From Vogesella mureinivorans (GTDB lineage: Bacteria > Pseudomonadota > Gammaproteobacteria > Burkholderiales > Chromobacteriaceae), in NCBI RefSeq assembly GCF_007644035.1, contig NZ_VMTV02000577.1, forward strand, positions 1 to 64,000: a stretch of DNA of 64,000 bases. The letters run 5' to 3'. The translations under genes and the position numbers were made by a program. The notes beneath the pieces are model-generated. The model did not search any database, was not told where the DNA came from, and was given only the letters and a program-made list of their open reading frames with translations. Below, one piece after another: positions 29,695 through 41,121 of the stretch; the first letter of the stretch is position 1; each line of letters opens with the position of its first letter.

Positions 29695-30132
29695 TCATGC
29701 TGCCAGCGCCTTGCGCAGGCATAGCTGGCGCTTGGCCACCTGGTAGCCCTGGCGCTGGTAGAAACGGTGTGCTTCGGTGCGATGTTCCTGGCTGCGCACG
29801 GTGACCTGTGCCACGCCTTGCTGGCGCGCCCAGGTTTCGGCGGCGGTGAGCAGCAGGGCGCCGATGCCGTGGCCGCGCACCCGCTCGGCCACCACCAGGC
29901 CGCCGATTTCCAGCGCCGGGTCCGATTCCAGCAGCGGGCGGATGTAGCCGTGTATCCAGCCGCACAGGCCGCTGGCGTTTTCGGCGACCAGCAGCAGATG
30001 GGTGGCCGGCTGGGACAGCAGTGCGGCCAACCTGGGGGCCAGCTGTTCGGTGCTGGCGGGGTAGCCCAGCTCGCTGCAGAGCGGGGCAAGGGCGGCGACA
30101 TCGTCGGGGCGGGCGGGGCGCAGGTTTACCAT
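29695..30132 (-). CDS. GNAT-family N-acetyltransferase
   Basis: 145 residues. Acetyl-CoA binding motif A is readable: LEIGGLVVAERVRGHGIGAL (R-G-x-G-I/A), followed by the RTEAHRFYQRQGY block of motif B. The substrate is unknown. It overlaps the start side of the DUF2804 gene's 3' end by 7 bp, so the two are cotranscribed. Confidence 0.88.
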   Translation of the reverse strand: MVNLRPARPDDVAALAPLCSELGYPASTEQLAPRLAALLSQPATHLLLVAENASGLCGWIHGYIRPLLESDPALEIGGLVVAERVRGHGIGALLLTAAETWARQQGVAQVTVRSQEHRTEAHRFYQRQGYQVAKRQLCLRKALAA

Positions 30133-31118
30133 TTGGCGTAGTGGTCTTCGGTAACGCCTACCAGCTGGTTTACCGCATAGGCGCGGCCGCTGTCGGGGTG
30201 GATGAGGGTGCCTGTAAAGGTGCCGATGGGCTGGATATAGCGGCTGGCGGCAATGAACAGGTCTTTGTTTTCGCCACGTGCGCCCTCGGGGTAGAACTGC
30301 AGGTCTACCGCACCATCATCGGTATGGATGTGCCAGGGGGCCAGCGGGTTGGCCGCATCGTAGCGGAAGTGGGCAGGGCCGGCGGCCAGCAGCTCGCCAT
30401 CCAGCCAGATGGCGTTTTCTGCATCGCCCATATAGCCGGCTTGCAGGTTGAAGCCTAGCGCGGGGCTGTGCGCGCTGGCCCAGCGCCAGCTGGTTTCGCG
30501 CGCCAGCAGGCCGTTGGAGGCATCCAGGCTGGCGATGGCGCCATCCAGAGACAAGCGCTCGCCAGCGCACTCGGCAAAACCGCTTACCGCCAGGGCACTG
30601 CTTTTATGGGTGGCGTGCGCCTGCCAGTTGGCCGGGGCGATCACGGCCAGGGTTTGCTCTGGCATGGGCAGGGCAATATGTGCGGCCAACTTCAGCGCCG
30701 CGGTATTGATGGTGAGCTCGATGCGGTTGTCTGCCCGGCGAAAGGCGATGCGCTGTTTGCCGCGCCGGAAGGTGGCGTCGCCAAAGACGCGGTTTTCGAT
30801 TTGCGTGGCCAGCAGGGGCAGGCCATCTGCGCTAAAGCTGGCCAGCAGGGTACGCTGGCGGCGGTCAAACACGTAGGCAAAGGCACTGCTGATCCAGCCC
30901 ACATCCACCACGGCCACGCCGATAAAGTAATGCTCGTGGGCCAGCGCCGCGTATTGCCAGCGCTTGTGGTGCAGCGGGCGCAGCAGTTGCCTGATGGCCG
31001 GCATGCGCAGGGCTTGCCAGGAAAGCTGGGCCACCACGCCCTGATAAGTACCAAAAGCGGGTATGCCGCGTTCGTGTACCAGGCGCGCCGGTGCCGGGGG
31101 GAGTGAGCTGGTTGCCAT
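30126..31118 (-). CDS. DUF2804-family protein
   Basis: About 330 residues from the ATG at 31118 (a frame from 31157 is also open). It matches the general pattern of DUF2804: an N-terminal RLVHERGIPAFGTYQG, KRWQYAALAHEHYFIGVAVVDVGW-like segments, and a C-terminal tryptophan/aspartate-rich beta region. No catalytic function is established for the family. It has no signal peptide. It shares a short overlap with the GNAT gene. Confidence 0.75.
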   Translation of the reverse strand: MATSSLPPAPARLVHERGIPAFGTYQGVVAQLSWQALRMPAIRQLLRPLHHKRWQYAALAHEHYFIGVAVVDVGWISSAFAYVFDRRQRTLLASFSADGLPLLATQIENRVFGDATFRRGKQRIAFRRADNRIELTINTAALKLAAHIALPMPEQTLAVIAPANWQAHATHKSSALAVSGFAECAGERLSLDGAIASLDASNGLLARETSWRWASAHSPALGFNLQAGYMGDAENAIWLDGELLAAGPAHFRYDAANPLAPWHIHTDDGAVDLQFYPEGARGENKDLFIAASRYIQPIGTFTGTLIHPDSGRAYAVNQLVGVTEDHYAKW

Positions 31119-31506
31119 CAGGCCGGGGCGGACTGCCGCCCATGTGTAAAAAGACACTCGAGTCTAGCGCACATTGCCCCTGCTGCGCACGATGCCGGCA
31201 TGTTGGCCGCCAAAGCTTGCACGTTGGCCGCAATAGCTAGCGCTGGCAGGCTCGGCGTGTTGCCGCCTTGCGACACCGGGCCTGACCGCATGCGCAGGTG
31301 CCCGGTAGCGTACGGTGAAAGCCAGGTGCGGGGCTTTGCCATAATTTGTTACATTGTGCCTGGTGCTACCGGTGTGCGTAGGCGGCCGGGAGTAAACAGG
31401 TGGGCAGCAAGATGGTGTTGGCAAGGTACCTGTTTTACACTATCAATAAATACATAATATTTGTGCTCTGCCAAAGTATGCAAAACACACTATAGGGGGT
31501 CACCAC
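31119..31506. other. intergenic region, 388 bp, divergent promoters
   Basis: It separates DUF2804 (minus) from the ArsR gene (plus). It holds two same-direction GTTGGCCGC words at 31202 and 31223. The half nearest the ArsR gene turns AT-rich (about 31430-31495), with a small dyad AAATA-CATAA-TATTT at 31448-31462. I see no small gene or RNA in it. Confidence 0.6.
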
Positions 31507-31845
31507 ATGGATTTGACTGTGTTGCACGATAACGCAAACCGTGCCGCCAGCCTGCTGAAAAGCCTGGCCAATCAGGACCGGTTGCTGTTGTTGTGCCAAC
31601 TGGTTGCCGGCGAGCGCACGGTTTCCGAGCTGGAAAAGCTCACCGGCATCCGCCAGCCTACCTTGTCGCAGCAGCTGGGCGTGCTGCGCAACGAGTCGCT
31701 GGTGAGCACACGGCGCGAAGGCAAATGGATCTATTACCGCGTGGCCAGCCAGGAAGCCATGGCGATTCTGGAAACACTCTACGGCCTGTATTGCGGCGCC
31801 CAGCAGGAAGCTGCTGTCAGCGAGCGGCCCTCCAGTGCCGCGTAG
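31507..31845 (+). CDS. ArsR-family regulator, BigR/SqrR-like
   Basis: 112 residues with one winged helix: LANQDRLLLLCQL, then the recognition helix region IRQPTLSQQLGVLR and the wing TRREGKWIYYR. Cys30 and Cys96 occupy the positions of the paired redox cysteines in BigR, SqrR and YgaV, which sense persulfides by forming an intramolecular link. Metal-binding motifs of ArsR or SmtB are not obvious. A sulfide-responsive repressor role is inferred, but no sulfide-oxidation genes are adjacent; the neighbour is bepA, 129 bp downstream. Confidence 0.85.
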   Translation: MDLTVLHDNANRAASLLKSLANQDRLLLLCQLVAGERTVSELEKLTGIRQPTLSQQLGVLRNESLVSTRREGKWIYYRVASQEAMAILETLYGLYCGAQQEAAVSERPSSAA

Positions 31846-31974
31846 CAGCGCATGAGCCTATGCCTGCATGTGTACGCTACGCCAGCCCGTTCCGGGCTGG
31901 CGTTTTGCCGTGGCAGGGCATGCAGCAACGGATTGCGCGTGCAACTTATCACTCAGGCGCTCTATCATAGCTGC

Positions 31975-33414
31975 ATGACTTTGCGCCCCCGTCTTGTCGC
32001 CCTGGCGACCTCGCTGGCCCTGATCTGGCCCGCTGCCCCCACTACCGCCCATGACCTGCCCAACCTGGGTACGGTGGCCGAATCCGCCTTGCCCCAAGCC
32101 GAGGAAAACCGCATCGGCCGCGATATCCTGCGTAGCCTGCGCGACGATGGCGACGTGATAGACGATGCCGAAGTGGGCGACTACCTGGCCGACCTGGGGG
32201 GCAGCCTGGCTGCCACCGCACAGGCACCTTTGCTTAGCTTCAGCTTCTTTACCGTGAACGACCGCAGCATCAATGCCTTTGCCCTGCCCGGCGGCGTCAT
32301 CGGCGTGCATAGCGGCTTGTTGATGGTGGCGCAAAGTGAAGGCGAGGTGGCCTCGGTGCTGGCGCATGAAATCGCCCACGTTACCCAGCGCCATCTGGCG
32401 CGCATGCAGGAAAACAAAGGCAAGAACCAGCTGTGGCTGCTGGCCGCGGTGCTGGCAGGTGCGTTGGCCGCGTCGCGTAGCGGCAATAGCGATGCCACCT
32501 TTGGCGCACTGAACGCCGGGGTTGGCCTGTCCATCAGCCAGCAGCTGGCCTACAGCCGCGATTTCGAACGCGAAGCCGACCGCCTGGGCATGCAGTACCT
32601 GGCGGCAGCCGGTTTCGACCCGCGCGCCATGCCGGCGTTTTTCGAGCGCCTGCAACAAGAGCAGCGCCATAACGATAACAATGCACTGGGTTTTTTACGT
32701 ACGCACCCGCTCACCGGCGAGCGCATCAGCGAAGGCCAGAGCCGCGCGCAAAGCTACCCGGTAAAAATGCGCGCCAACAGTGCCGATTTTGTCCTGATGC
32801 GTGAAAAGCTGCGTATCGTCACTCTGGGGGCGCAGGACGCGCTGGCCTATTACCAGACGGCACTGGCCAGCGGCCGCTATCTAAACCGGGGCGCCATGCT
32901 GTACGGCCAGGCCCGCGCCCTGTTGGCACTGGGGCAAACCGTAGCAGCCCAGGCATTGTTGCCTGCGGTACGCCAGCAGCTGGGCAGCCACCCGTCGGTA
33001 CTGCTGCTGGAGGGCGATATCCAGCGTGCTGCGGCCAACCTGCCTGCTGCCATCCAGACCTACCACCAGGCCTTGCAAACCTGGCCGGCCCGCCGTGCCC
33101 TGCGCCTGGCCGAAATCGACACCCTGCTGCAGGCCGGCCGTGGCAGCGATGCCCGACAGGCTATTGATGCTGCGCTGCTGCGCTACGGCGACGATGCCCA
33201 GCTGTGGCGGCTGTCGGCCCGTAGCTACGGCGAGGCCGACGCCTTGCGCTACCATGCCGCGCTGGGCAATGCGTTCTTTTTCGAACAAAAGTTCGATTCC
33301 GCACGTGTGCAGTACCAGCTAGCCAGCCAGGCGCGTGGTGACGACTTCTATCTGCGCTCCTCTATCGAGGCCCGGCTGCGGGAGCTCGATATCCTGTTGA
33401 AACCCGCCCGCTGA
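31975..33414 (+). CDS. bepA: periplasmic M48 metalloprotease/chaperone BepA-like
   Basis: 479 residues from the ATG at 31975. Signal peptide (about residues 1-24, ending TTAHD). M48 domain with HEIAH and the downstream glutamate in FEREADRLGMQYL; the membrane-facing GALNAGVGLSIS region lies between. The C-terminal half consists of TPR-like helices (about 300-479). E. coli BepA assists LptD assembly or degrades misassembled forms at the outer membrane. Upstream in-frame codons from 31852 are rejected because the signal peptide starts here. Confidence 0.9.
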   Translation: MTLRPRLVALATSLALIWPAAPTTAHDLPNLGTVAESALPQAEENRIGRDILRSLRDDGDVIDDAEVGDYLADLGGSLAATAQAPLLSFSFFTVNDRSINAFALPGGVIGVHSGLLMVAQSEGEVASVLAHEIAHVTQRHLARMQENKGKNQLWLLAAVLAGALAASRSGNSDATFGALNAGVGLSISQQLAYSRDFEREADRLGMQYLAAAGFDPRAMPAFFERLQQEQRHNDNNALGFLRTHPLTGERISEGQSRAQSYPVKMRANSADFVLMREKLRIVTLGAQDALAYYQTALASGRYLNRGAMLYGQARALLALGQTVAAQALLPAVRQQLGSHPSVLLLEGDIQRAAANLPAAIQTYHQALQTWPARRALRLAEIDTLLQAGRGSDARQAIDAALLRYGDDAQLWRLSARSYGEADALRYHAALGNAFFFEQKFDSARVQYQLASQARGDDFYLRSSIEARLRELDILLKPAR

Positions 33415-33793
33415 GCACGCGAGACGGCGGTATTTCCCCTGCCATTTTTCCGCGCGATGCACTGTACCGGGCAAAAGCCCGCCAGCTGCGCCCGGCGTAG
33501 TGTTATGACAACATGACGCTGGCACACGGCAATCGCAAAAATACAACATGATGCGGCGCAATATCCCTGATTTTAAAGCTGGTTTTGAGTGAAAACCCCA
33601 ATAGCCTATTCCGCCCGACAACAGGCAGGATTTACACTCTGCACCGTGTAAGAAAGTTTTCGTTTCCGCAAATTTTATTTGCGAAAATGTTCGCTTATAA
33701 TCCGTGTTGAACCGAAGCGGCCCACACCCGGGCCGGAAACCACATGCAGGGCGTCGCAATAAGACGCCCCTAACAATAATGTGAGGATGTGAG
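33415..33793. other. intergenic region before aceE, 379 bp
   Basis: It contains the aceE promoter region near its 3' end and no gene that I can support. The stretch 33600-33710 is markedly AT-richer than the surroundings. Confidence 0.6.
33663..33701 (+). promoter_or_regulatory. aceE promoter with overlapping dyad
   Basis: TATAAT at 33696-33701 is preceded by the dyad CGCAAA (33667-33672) and TTTGCG (33678-33683), extended with mismatches to TTTC/GAAA outside. The dyad covers the -35 position, the usual place for a repressor operator. It does not match the E. coli PdhR half-sites ATTGGT/ACCAAT. Confidence 0.55.
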
Positions 33794-36457
<2,664 letters not shown>

Positions 36458-36568
36458 GCCGCCTGCGGCCAACCTTGGGGCAGGGCGCGCCGTACGGCGC
36501 GCCCTGCACAAGCCGAATAGTGGCAGCCGGCGTTTACCCGCCCGCTGCCCCACGATGTGGATAAAGCC

Positions 36569-38239
36569 ATGAGCAATCTGATCGAACTGAAAGTGCCCGA
36601 CATTGGCGGGCACAGCAATGTAGACGTGATCGAAGTATTCATCCAGCCCGGCCAGACCGTTGCCGTAGACGACAGCCTGATCACGCTGGAAACCGACAAA
36701 GCCACCATGGAAGTACCGGCCGACACCGCCGGTGTGGTGAAAGAAGTGCGCGCTGTACTGGGCGGCAAGATTTCCGAAGGCGACGTGATCGCCATTATCG
36801 AAGTCGGCGCCAGCGCAGCGGCTCCGGCCCCGGCTGCTGCCGTCGCTGCCCCCGTGGCGGCCGCACCGGCACCGGTGGCAGCGCCTGCACCGGCACCCGC
36901 TGCTGCCCCGGCTGCTGCGGCCAACGTTGGCCGCAGCGAGATCCGCATTCCGGATATCGGCGGCCACAGCGGTGTGGACGTGATCGAGGTATCGGTCAAA
37001 GTGGGTGACGAGATCAAGGTGGACGATAGCCTGATCACCCTGGAAACCGACAAAGCCACCATGGAAGTGCCGGCGACCGCCGCTGGCCGCGTGGTAGAAG
37101 TGAAAGTAAAAGTAGGCGACAAGGCCAGCGAAGGCGACCTGATCGTGGTAGTAGAAGGCGCTGGCGCCGCTGCTGCACCGGCGGCTGCCGCCCCTGCGCC
37201 CGTGGCTGCCCCGGCACCTGCTGCCGCGCCAGCCGCCGTAGCCGCGCCTGCTGCTGCACCTGTGGTAGCCCCCGTAGCCGCTGCTGTGGCTGCTGCGTTC
37301 AACGAAGCCGGTTTTGCCAAGTCGCACGCCGGCCCGTCGGTACGCAAGCTGGCCCGCGAGCTGGGCGTGGACCTGTCCAAGGTGAAGGGCTCCGGCCGCA
37401 AAGGCCGTATCGTTGAAGACGACGTGAAGGGCTTCGTGAAAGCCGTGCTGCAAAACCCGGCTGCGCTGGCACCGGCTGCCGCCGCACCGGCGGGTAGCGG
37501 CGTGGGTCTGGACCTGCTGCCGTGGCCGAAAGTGGACTTTGCCAAGTTCGGCCCGATCGAAACCAAGCCGCTGTCGCGCATCCAGAAAATCTCTGGCGCC
37601 AACCTCAGCCGCAACTGGGTGATGATCCCGCACGTTACATTCAACGACGAATGCGACATCACCGAGCTGGAAGACTTCCGCAAGACCATCGGCAAAGAGT
37701 GGGAAAAATCCGGCCTGAAGATCAGCCCGCTGGCCTTCATCATCAAGGCCGCCGCCGAAGCGCTGAAGGCGTTCCCGGCGTTCAATAGCTCGCTGGACGG
37801 TGACAACCTGGTGCTCAAGCAGTACTACCACATCGGCTTTGCTGCCGACACGCCGAATGGCCTGGTGGTACCGGTGATCAAGAACGTGGACCAGAAGGGC
37901 ATCAAGCAGATCGCCAAGGAACTCACCGAGCTGTCCGCGCTGGCGCGCGACGGCAAGCTGAAGCCTACCGACATGCAGGGCGCCACCTTCACCATCTCGT
38001 CTCTGGGCGGCATTGGCGGCAGCAGCTTCACCCCGATCGTGAATGCGCCGGAAGTGGCCATCCTGGGCGTGTGCAAATCGCAGATCAAGCCGGTATGGAA
38101 CGGTAAAGAGTTCGCCCCGCGCCTGATGTGCCCGCTCTCGCTGTCCTTTGACCACCGCGTGATCGACGGCGCCGCTGCGGCCCGCTTCACCGTGTATCTG
38201 GGCAAGCTGCTGTCCGACGTACGTCGCCTGATCCTGTAA
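36569..38239 (+). CDS. aceF: pyruvate dehydrogenase E2, dihydrolipoyl acetyltransferase
   Basis: 556 residues from the ATG at 36569. Two lipoyl domains, each with [11 protein letters not shown] (lysines 44 and 162), are joined by Ala/Pro linkers. A peripheral-subunit-binding domain ([20 protein letters not shown], about 253-272) and the CoA-dependent acyltransferase core follow, with the catalytic HRVIDG (His about 529). It forms the 24-mer core of the complex. The first linker carries the perfect 20-bp palindrome at 36916-36935, encoding AANVGR. Confidence 0.97.
   Translation: MSNLIELKVPDIGGHSNVDVIEVFIQPGQTVAVDDSLITLETDKATMEVPADTAGVVKEVRAVLGGKISEGDVIAIIEVGASAAAPAPAAAVAAPVAAAPAPVAAPAPAPAAAPAAAANVGRSEIRIPDIGGHSGVDVIEVSVKVGDEIKVDDSLITLETDKATMEVPATAAGRVVEVKVKVGDKASEGDLIVVVEGAGAAAAPAAAAPAPVAAPAPAAAPAAVAAPAAAPVVAPVAAAVAAAFNEAGFAKSHAGPSVRKLARELGVDLSKVKGSGRKGRIVEDDVKGFVKAVLQNPAALAPAAAAPAGSGVGLDLLPWPKVDFAKFGPIETKPLSRIQKISGANLSRNWVMIPHVTFNDECDITELEDFRKTIGKEWEKSGLKISPLAFIIKAAAEALKAFPAFNSSLDGDNLVLKQYYHIGFAADTPNGLVVPVIKNVDQKGIKQIAKELTELSALARDGKLKPTDMQGATFTISSLGGIGGSSFTPIVNAPEVAILGVCKSQIKPVWNGKEFAPRLMCPLSLSFDHRVIDGAAAARFTVYLGKLLSDVRRLIL
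36916..36935. repeat. 20-bp palindrome of two GCGGCCAAC words inside aceF
   Basis: TGCGGCCAACGTTGGCCGCA, identical to 8896-8915 and 40101-40120, is embedded in frame in the flexible Ala/Pro linker between the two lipoyl domains. It interrupts the Ala/Pro pattern with Asn-Val-Gly-Arg. Confidence 0.95.
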
Positions 38240-38296
38240 TCATGCCTGGCGCAGGTTGGCCGCGGCCAGCCTGCCCGCCATTGCGGATGGAAAACC

Positions 38297-40090
38297 ATGA
38301 GCAATCTGATTGAACTGAAAGTGCCGGACATCGGCGGCCACAGCAATGTGGACGTGATCGAAGTGTTCGTGAAAGTAGGCGACACCGTTGCCAAAGACGA
38401 CAGCCTGATCACGCTGGAAACCGACAAAGCCACCATGGAAGTCCCGGCCGAACAAGCTGGTGTGGTGAAAGAAGTGCGTACCGCCGTGGGCGGCAAGATC
38501 TCCGAAGGTGACGTGATCGTCATCATCGAAGCCGCCGGTGCCGCTGCTGCGGCCAACCCTGCGCCAGCGGCCGCCCCGGCAGCTGCTGCCCCCGCCGCTG
38601 CCCCCGCAGCCGCGCCGGTAGCGGCCCCGGTGGCCGCCAGCCATGGCGGTGCTGCCGATATCGAGTGCGACGTACTGGTGCTGGGCGCCGGCCCTGGCGG
38701 CTACTCCGCTGCCTTCCGCTCTGCCGACCTGGGCCTGAAAGTGGTACTGGTCGAGCGCTACGCCACCCTGGGCGGCGTGTGCCTGAACGTGGGCTGCATC
38801 CCGTCCAAGGCGCTGCTGCACAACGCGGCGGTGATCGACGAGGTGAAACACCTGGCCGCCAACGGCATCAAGTTTGCCGCGCCGGAAATCGACATCGACA
38901 TGCTGCGTGGCTACAAGGAAAAAGTCATCGGCAAACTCACCGGTGGCCTGGCCGGCATGGCCAAGGCACGCAAGGTGCAAGTGGTGCGCGGTGTCGGCCA
39001 GTTCCTGGACCCGTACCACCTGCAGGTGGAAACCACCGAAGGTAACGGCCAGGACAAGACCGGCGCCAAGCAGGTGATCAAGTTCAAGAACGCCATCATC
39101 GCCGCTGGTAGCCGCGTGGTGAACCTGCCGTTCATCCCGCAAGACCCGCGCATTGTGGATTCCACTGGCGCGCTGGAGCTGAAAACCGTGCCTGGCAAGA
39201 TGCTGGTGATCGGTGGCGGCATCATCGGCTTGGAAATGGGCACCGTGTACTCCACGCTGGGCGCGCGCCTGGACGTGGTGGAAATGATGGACGGCCTGAT
39301 GCAAGGCCCGGACCGTGACCTGGTGAAAGTATGGGAGAAGTACAACGCCCATCGCTTCGACAACATCATGACCGGCACCAAAACCGTCGCCGTAGACGCC
39401 CGTGAAGACGGCATCTACGTGACCTTTGAAGGCGCCAAAGCCCCTGCCGAGCCGCAGCGTTACGACCTGGTACTGGTTGCCGCCGGCCGCGCGCCGAACG
39501 GCAAGCTGATTGCTGCGGAAAACGCCGGTATCGCCGTGACCGACCGTGGCTTTATCGAAGTGGACAAGCAGCAGCGCACCAACGTGCCGCACATCTACGC
39601 CATCGGCGACATCGTTGGCCAGCCGATGCTGGCACACAAAGCGGTGCACGAGGCACACGTGGCAGCGGAAAACTGCGCTGGCCACAAAGCCTACTTCGAC
39701 GCCCGCGTGATTCCGGGCGTGGCGTACACCGACCCGGAAGTAGCGTGGGTAGGCGTGACGGAAGAGAGCGCCAAGCGTGACGGCATCAAGATCGAAAAAG
39801 CGGTGTTCCCGTGGGCTGCTTCCGGCCGCGCCATCGCTAACGGTCGCGACGAAGGCTTCACCAAGCTGATTTTCGATGCCGAGACCCATCAGGTCATCGG
39901 CGGCGCCATCGTGGGTACCCACGCCGGCGACATGCTGGGCGAAATCTGCCTGGCGATCGAAATGGGCTGCGACGCCACCGACATCGGCAAGACCATCCAT
40001 GCTCACCCGACCCTGGGCGAGAGCATCGGCATGGCCGCCGAAGTGGCGCACGGCAGCTGCACCGACCTGCCGCCGCAACGCAAGAAGTAA
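38297..40090 (+). CDS. lpdA: dihydrolipoyl dehydrogenase (E3) with N-terminal lipoyl domain
   Basis: 597 residues. An N-terminal lipoyl domain (residues 1-80, Lys44 in ETDKATME) and an Ala/Pro linker (to about 115) precede a full flavoprotein disulfide reductase: FAD-binding [13 protein letters not shown], redox [19 protein letters not shown]-binding [12 protein letters not shown] and the C-terminal dimer interface with HAHPTLGE. It reoxidises dihydrolipoate. This extra lipoyl domain is characteristic of the neisserial p64k-type enzyme. The first 24 residues match AceF exactly. Confidence 0.97.
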   Translation: MSNLIELKVPDIGGHSNVDVIEVFVKVGDTVAKDDSLITLETDKATMEVPAEQAGVVKEVRTAVGGKISEGDVIVIIEAAGAAAAANPAPAAAPAAAAPAAAPAAAPVAAPVAASHGGAADIECDVLVLGAGPGGYSAAFRSADLGLKVVLVERYATLGGVCLNVGCIPSKALLHNAAVIDEVKHLAANGIKFAAPEIDIDMLRGYKEKVIGKLTGGLAGMAKARKVQVVRGVGQFLDPYHLQVETTEGNGQDKTGAKQVIKFKNAIIAAGSRVVNLPFIPQDPRIVDSTGALELKTVPGKMLVIGGGIIGLEMGTVYSTLGARLDVVEMMDGLMQGPDRDLVKVWEKYNAHRFDNIMTGTKTVAVDAREDGIYVTFEGAKAPAEPQRYDLVLVAAGRAPNGKLIAAENAGIAVTDRGFIEVDKQQRTNVPHIYAIGDIVGQPMLAHKAVHEAHVAAENCAGHKAYFDARVIPGVAYTDPEVAWVGVTEESAKRDGIKIEKAVFPWAASGRAIANGRDEGFTKLIFDAETHQVIGGAIVGTHAGDMLGEICLAIEMGCDATDIGKTIHAHPTLGESIGMAAEVAHGSCTDLPPQRKK

Positions 40091-40100
40091 GCACCGCGCC

Positions 40101-40120
40101 TGCGGCCAACGTTGGCCGCA
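40101..40120. repeat. 20-bp palindrome of two GCGGCCAAC words after lpdA
   Basis: TGCGGCCAACGTTGGCCGCA, 10 bp after the lpdA stop and just before a conventional terminator; the same arrangement as after speB. Confidence 0.95.
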
Positions 40121-40132
40121 CAGCCAGGTAGC

Positions 40133-40161
40133 AAGGGCAAGCCCACGGGCTTGCCCTTTTT
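40133..40161 (+). terminator. terminator of the aceE-aceF-lpdA operon
   Basis: AAGGGCAAGCCC, a two-base loop and GGGCTTGCCC followed by TTTTT. Confidence 0.93.
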
Positions 40162-40195
40162 GCATGTCGGCGGGCCGTACCGCTGCGGGTGTCGG

Positions 40196-41059
40196 TCAGG
40201 GCTGGCCGAGCACGCTATGGCGTGCCAGGCTGCGCCACAGCGCTGGCCATTGTTCTGCCCAGCAGCAGGTGTGATCAACGCCGGGCATCACCATGATGGC
40301 TTGCTGCCTGGCGGGCGACCGCTGGGCGAAGGCCCGGGCAATCTGTGCGGGCACAACCTCATCCTGCTGCCCCACCAGATGCCATTGCGGGGTGGCGTGC
40401 AGTGCGGCGGCGACGTCCCCCGGGTTCAGCGAGCCTTCCAGCGGGCTGATGCGGTGGTGCGCCACCCATTGTTGTGTTTCCAGGTTGCCGGCTACGGTGA
40501 CCAAGGCGGCAATGTCGTGCCGTCGGCTAGCCACCAGCGTGGCGATAGCGCCGCCACCTGAGTAGCCCACCAGTATTAACCGTGTGGCACCGTAGCGTGT
40601 CTTGAGCTGGCTGATGGCCTGGTTGGTGGCCTCGACAGTGCTGTTGGCAAAGCGCGCGTGGGTCCAGTATGGCATCTGGCACAGCGGGTCTGGCCTGGCC
40701 TGGTATTGGCATGGCCGCGCCAGATAGGCTGCCTGGCCTTGTGGCTGGGCCAGTGCCAACTGCAGGGCTAGCGGGTTCAGCGGGGTAGGGTCGAAGGAAG
40801 GCTGTGTGGCAGAGAGCCAGGCCAAGCCGTCGCCTTCTATGTAGATGCTAAGCGTCTGATATGTTCTGGCGGGGGGCGGCCCGAAGCCTTGCAGGGTGAA
40901 GGTCGTGCTGGGCAGGGTGATGGCTTGCCAGCCTTTGGCCTTGGCCAGTTGCTGCGCGGTATCGGTGCGCATGGCCAGGTCCGGCAGGCTCTGGCAGGCT
41001 GCCAAGGCTGGCAGCAGCACGCAGGGCAAAAGGTGTTTCAGCGCAGAGCGAGCATTCAT
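40196..41059 (-). CDS. lipoprotein with alpha/beta-hydrolase fold
   Basis: 287 residues from the ATG at 41059. Lipobox LAAC (cysteine about residue 22). The nucleophile elbow GYSGGG (serine in ILVGYSGGGAIATLVA) and a C-terminal histidine (PGVDHTCCW) with a preceding QQDEVVP acid give a plausible catalytic triad. Substrate unknown; a periplasmic or outer-membrane esterase or lipase-like role is inferred. It lies convergent to lpdA and 62 bp after the autotransporter gene on the same strand. Confidence 0.78.
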   Translation of the reverse strand: MNARSALKHLLPCVLLPALAACQSLPDLAMRTDTAQQLAKAKGWQAITLPSTTFTLQGFGPPPARTYQTLSIYIEGDGLAWLSATQPSFDPTPLNPLALQLALAQPQGQAAYLARPCQYQARPDPLCQMPYWTHARFANSTVEATNQAISQLKTRYGATRLILVGYSGGGAIATLVASRRHDIAALVTVAGNLETQQWVAHHRISPLEGSLNPGDVAAALHATPQWHLVGQQDEVVPAQIARAFAQRSPARQQAIMVMPGVDHTCCWAEQWPALWRSLARHSVLGQP

Positions 41060-41121
41060 GAGCGGCAGGGTAAACGGCAACGGCCACAGCGCATAGGGCG
41101 GTGGCCGGTTTGCCAAGGCGT

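Noticed and set aside
33663-33701. PdhR binding site at the aceE promoter
   Set aside because: The dyad is CGCAAA/TTTGCG and does not contain the ATTGGT/ACCAAT half-sites of E. coli PdhR.
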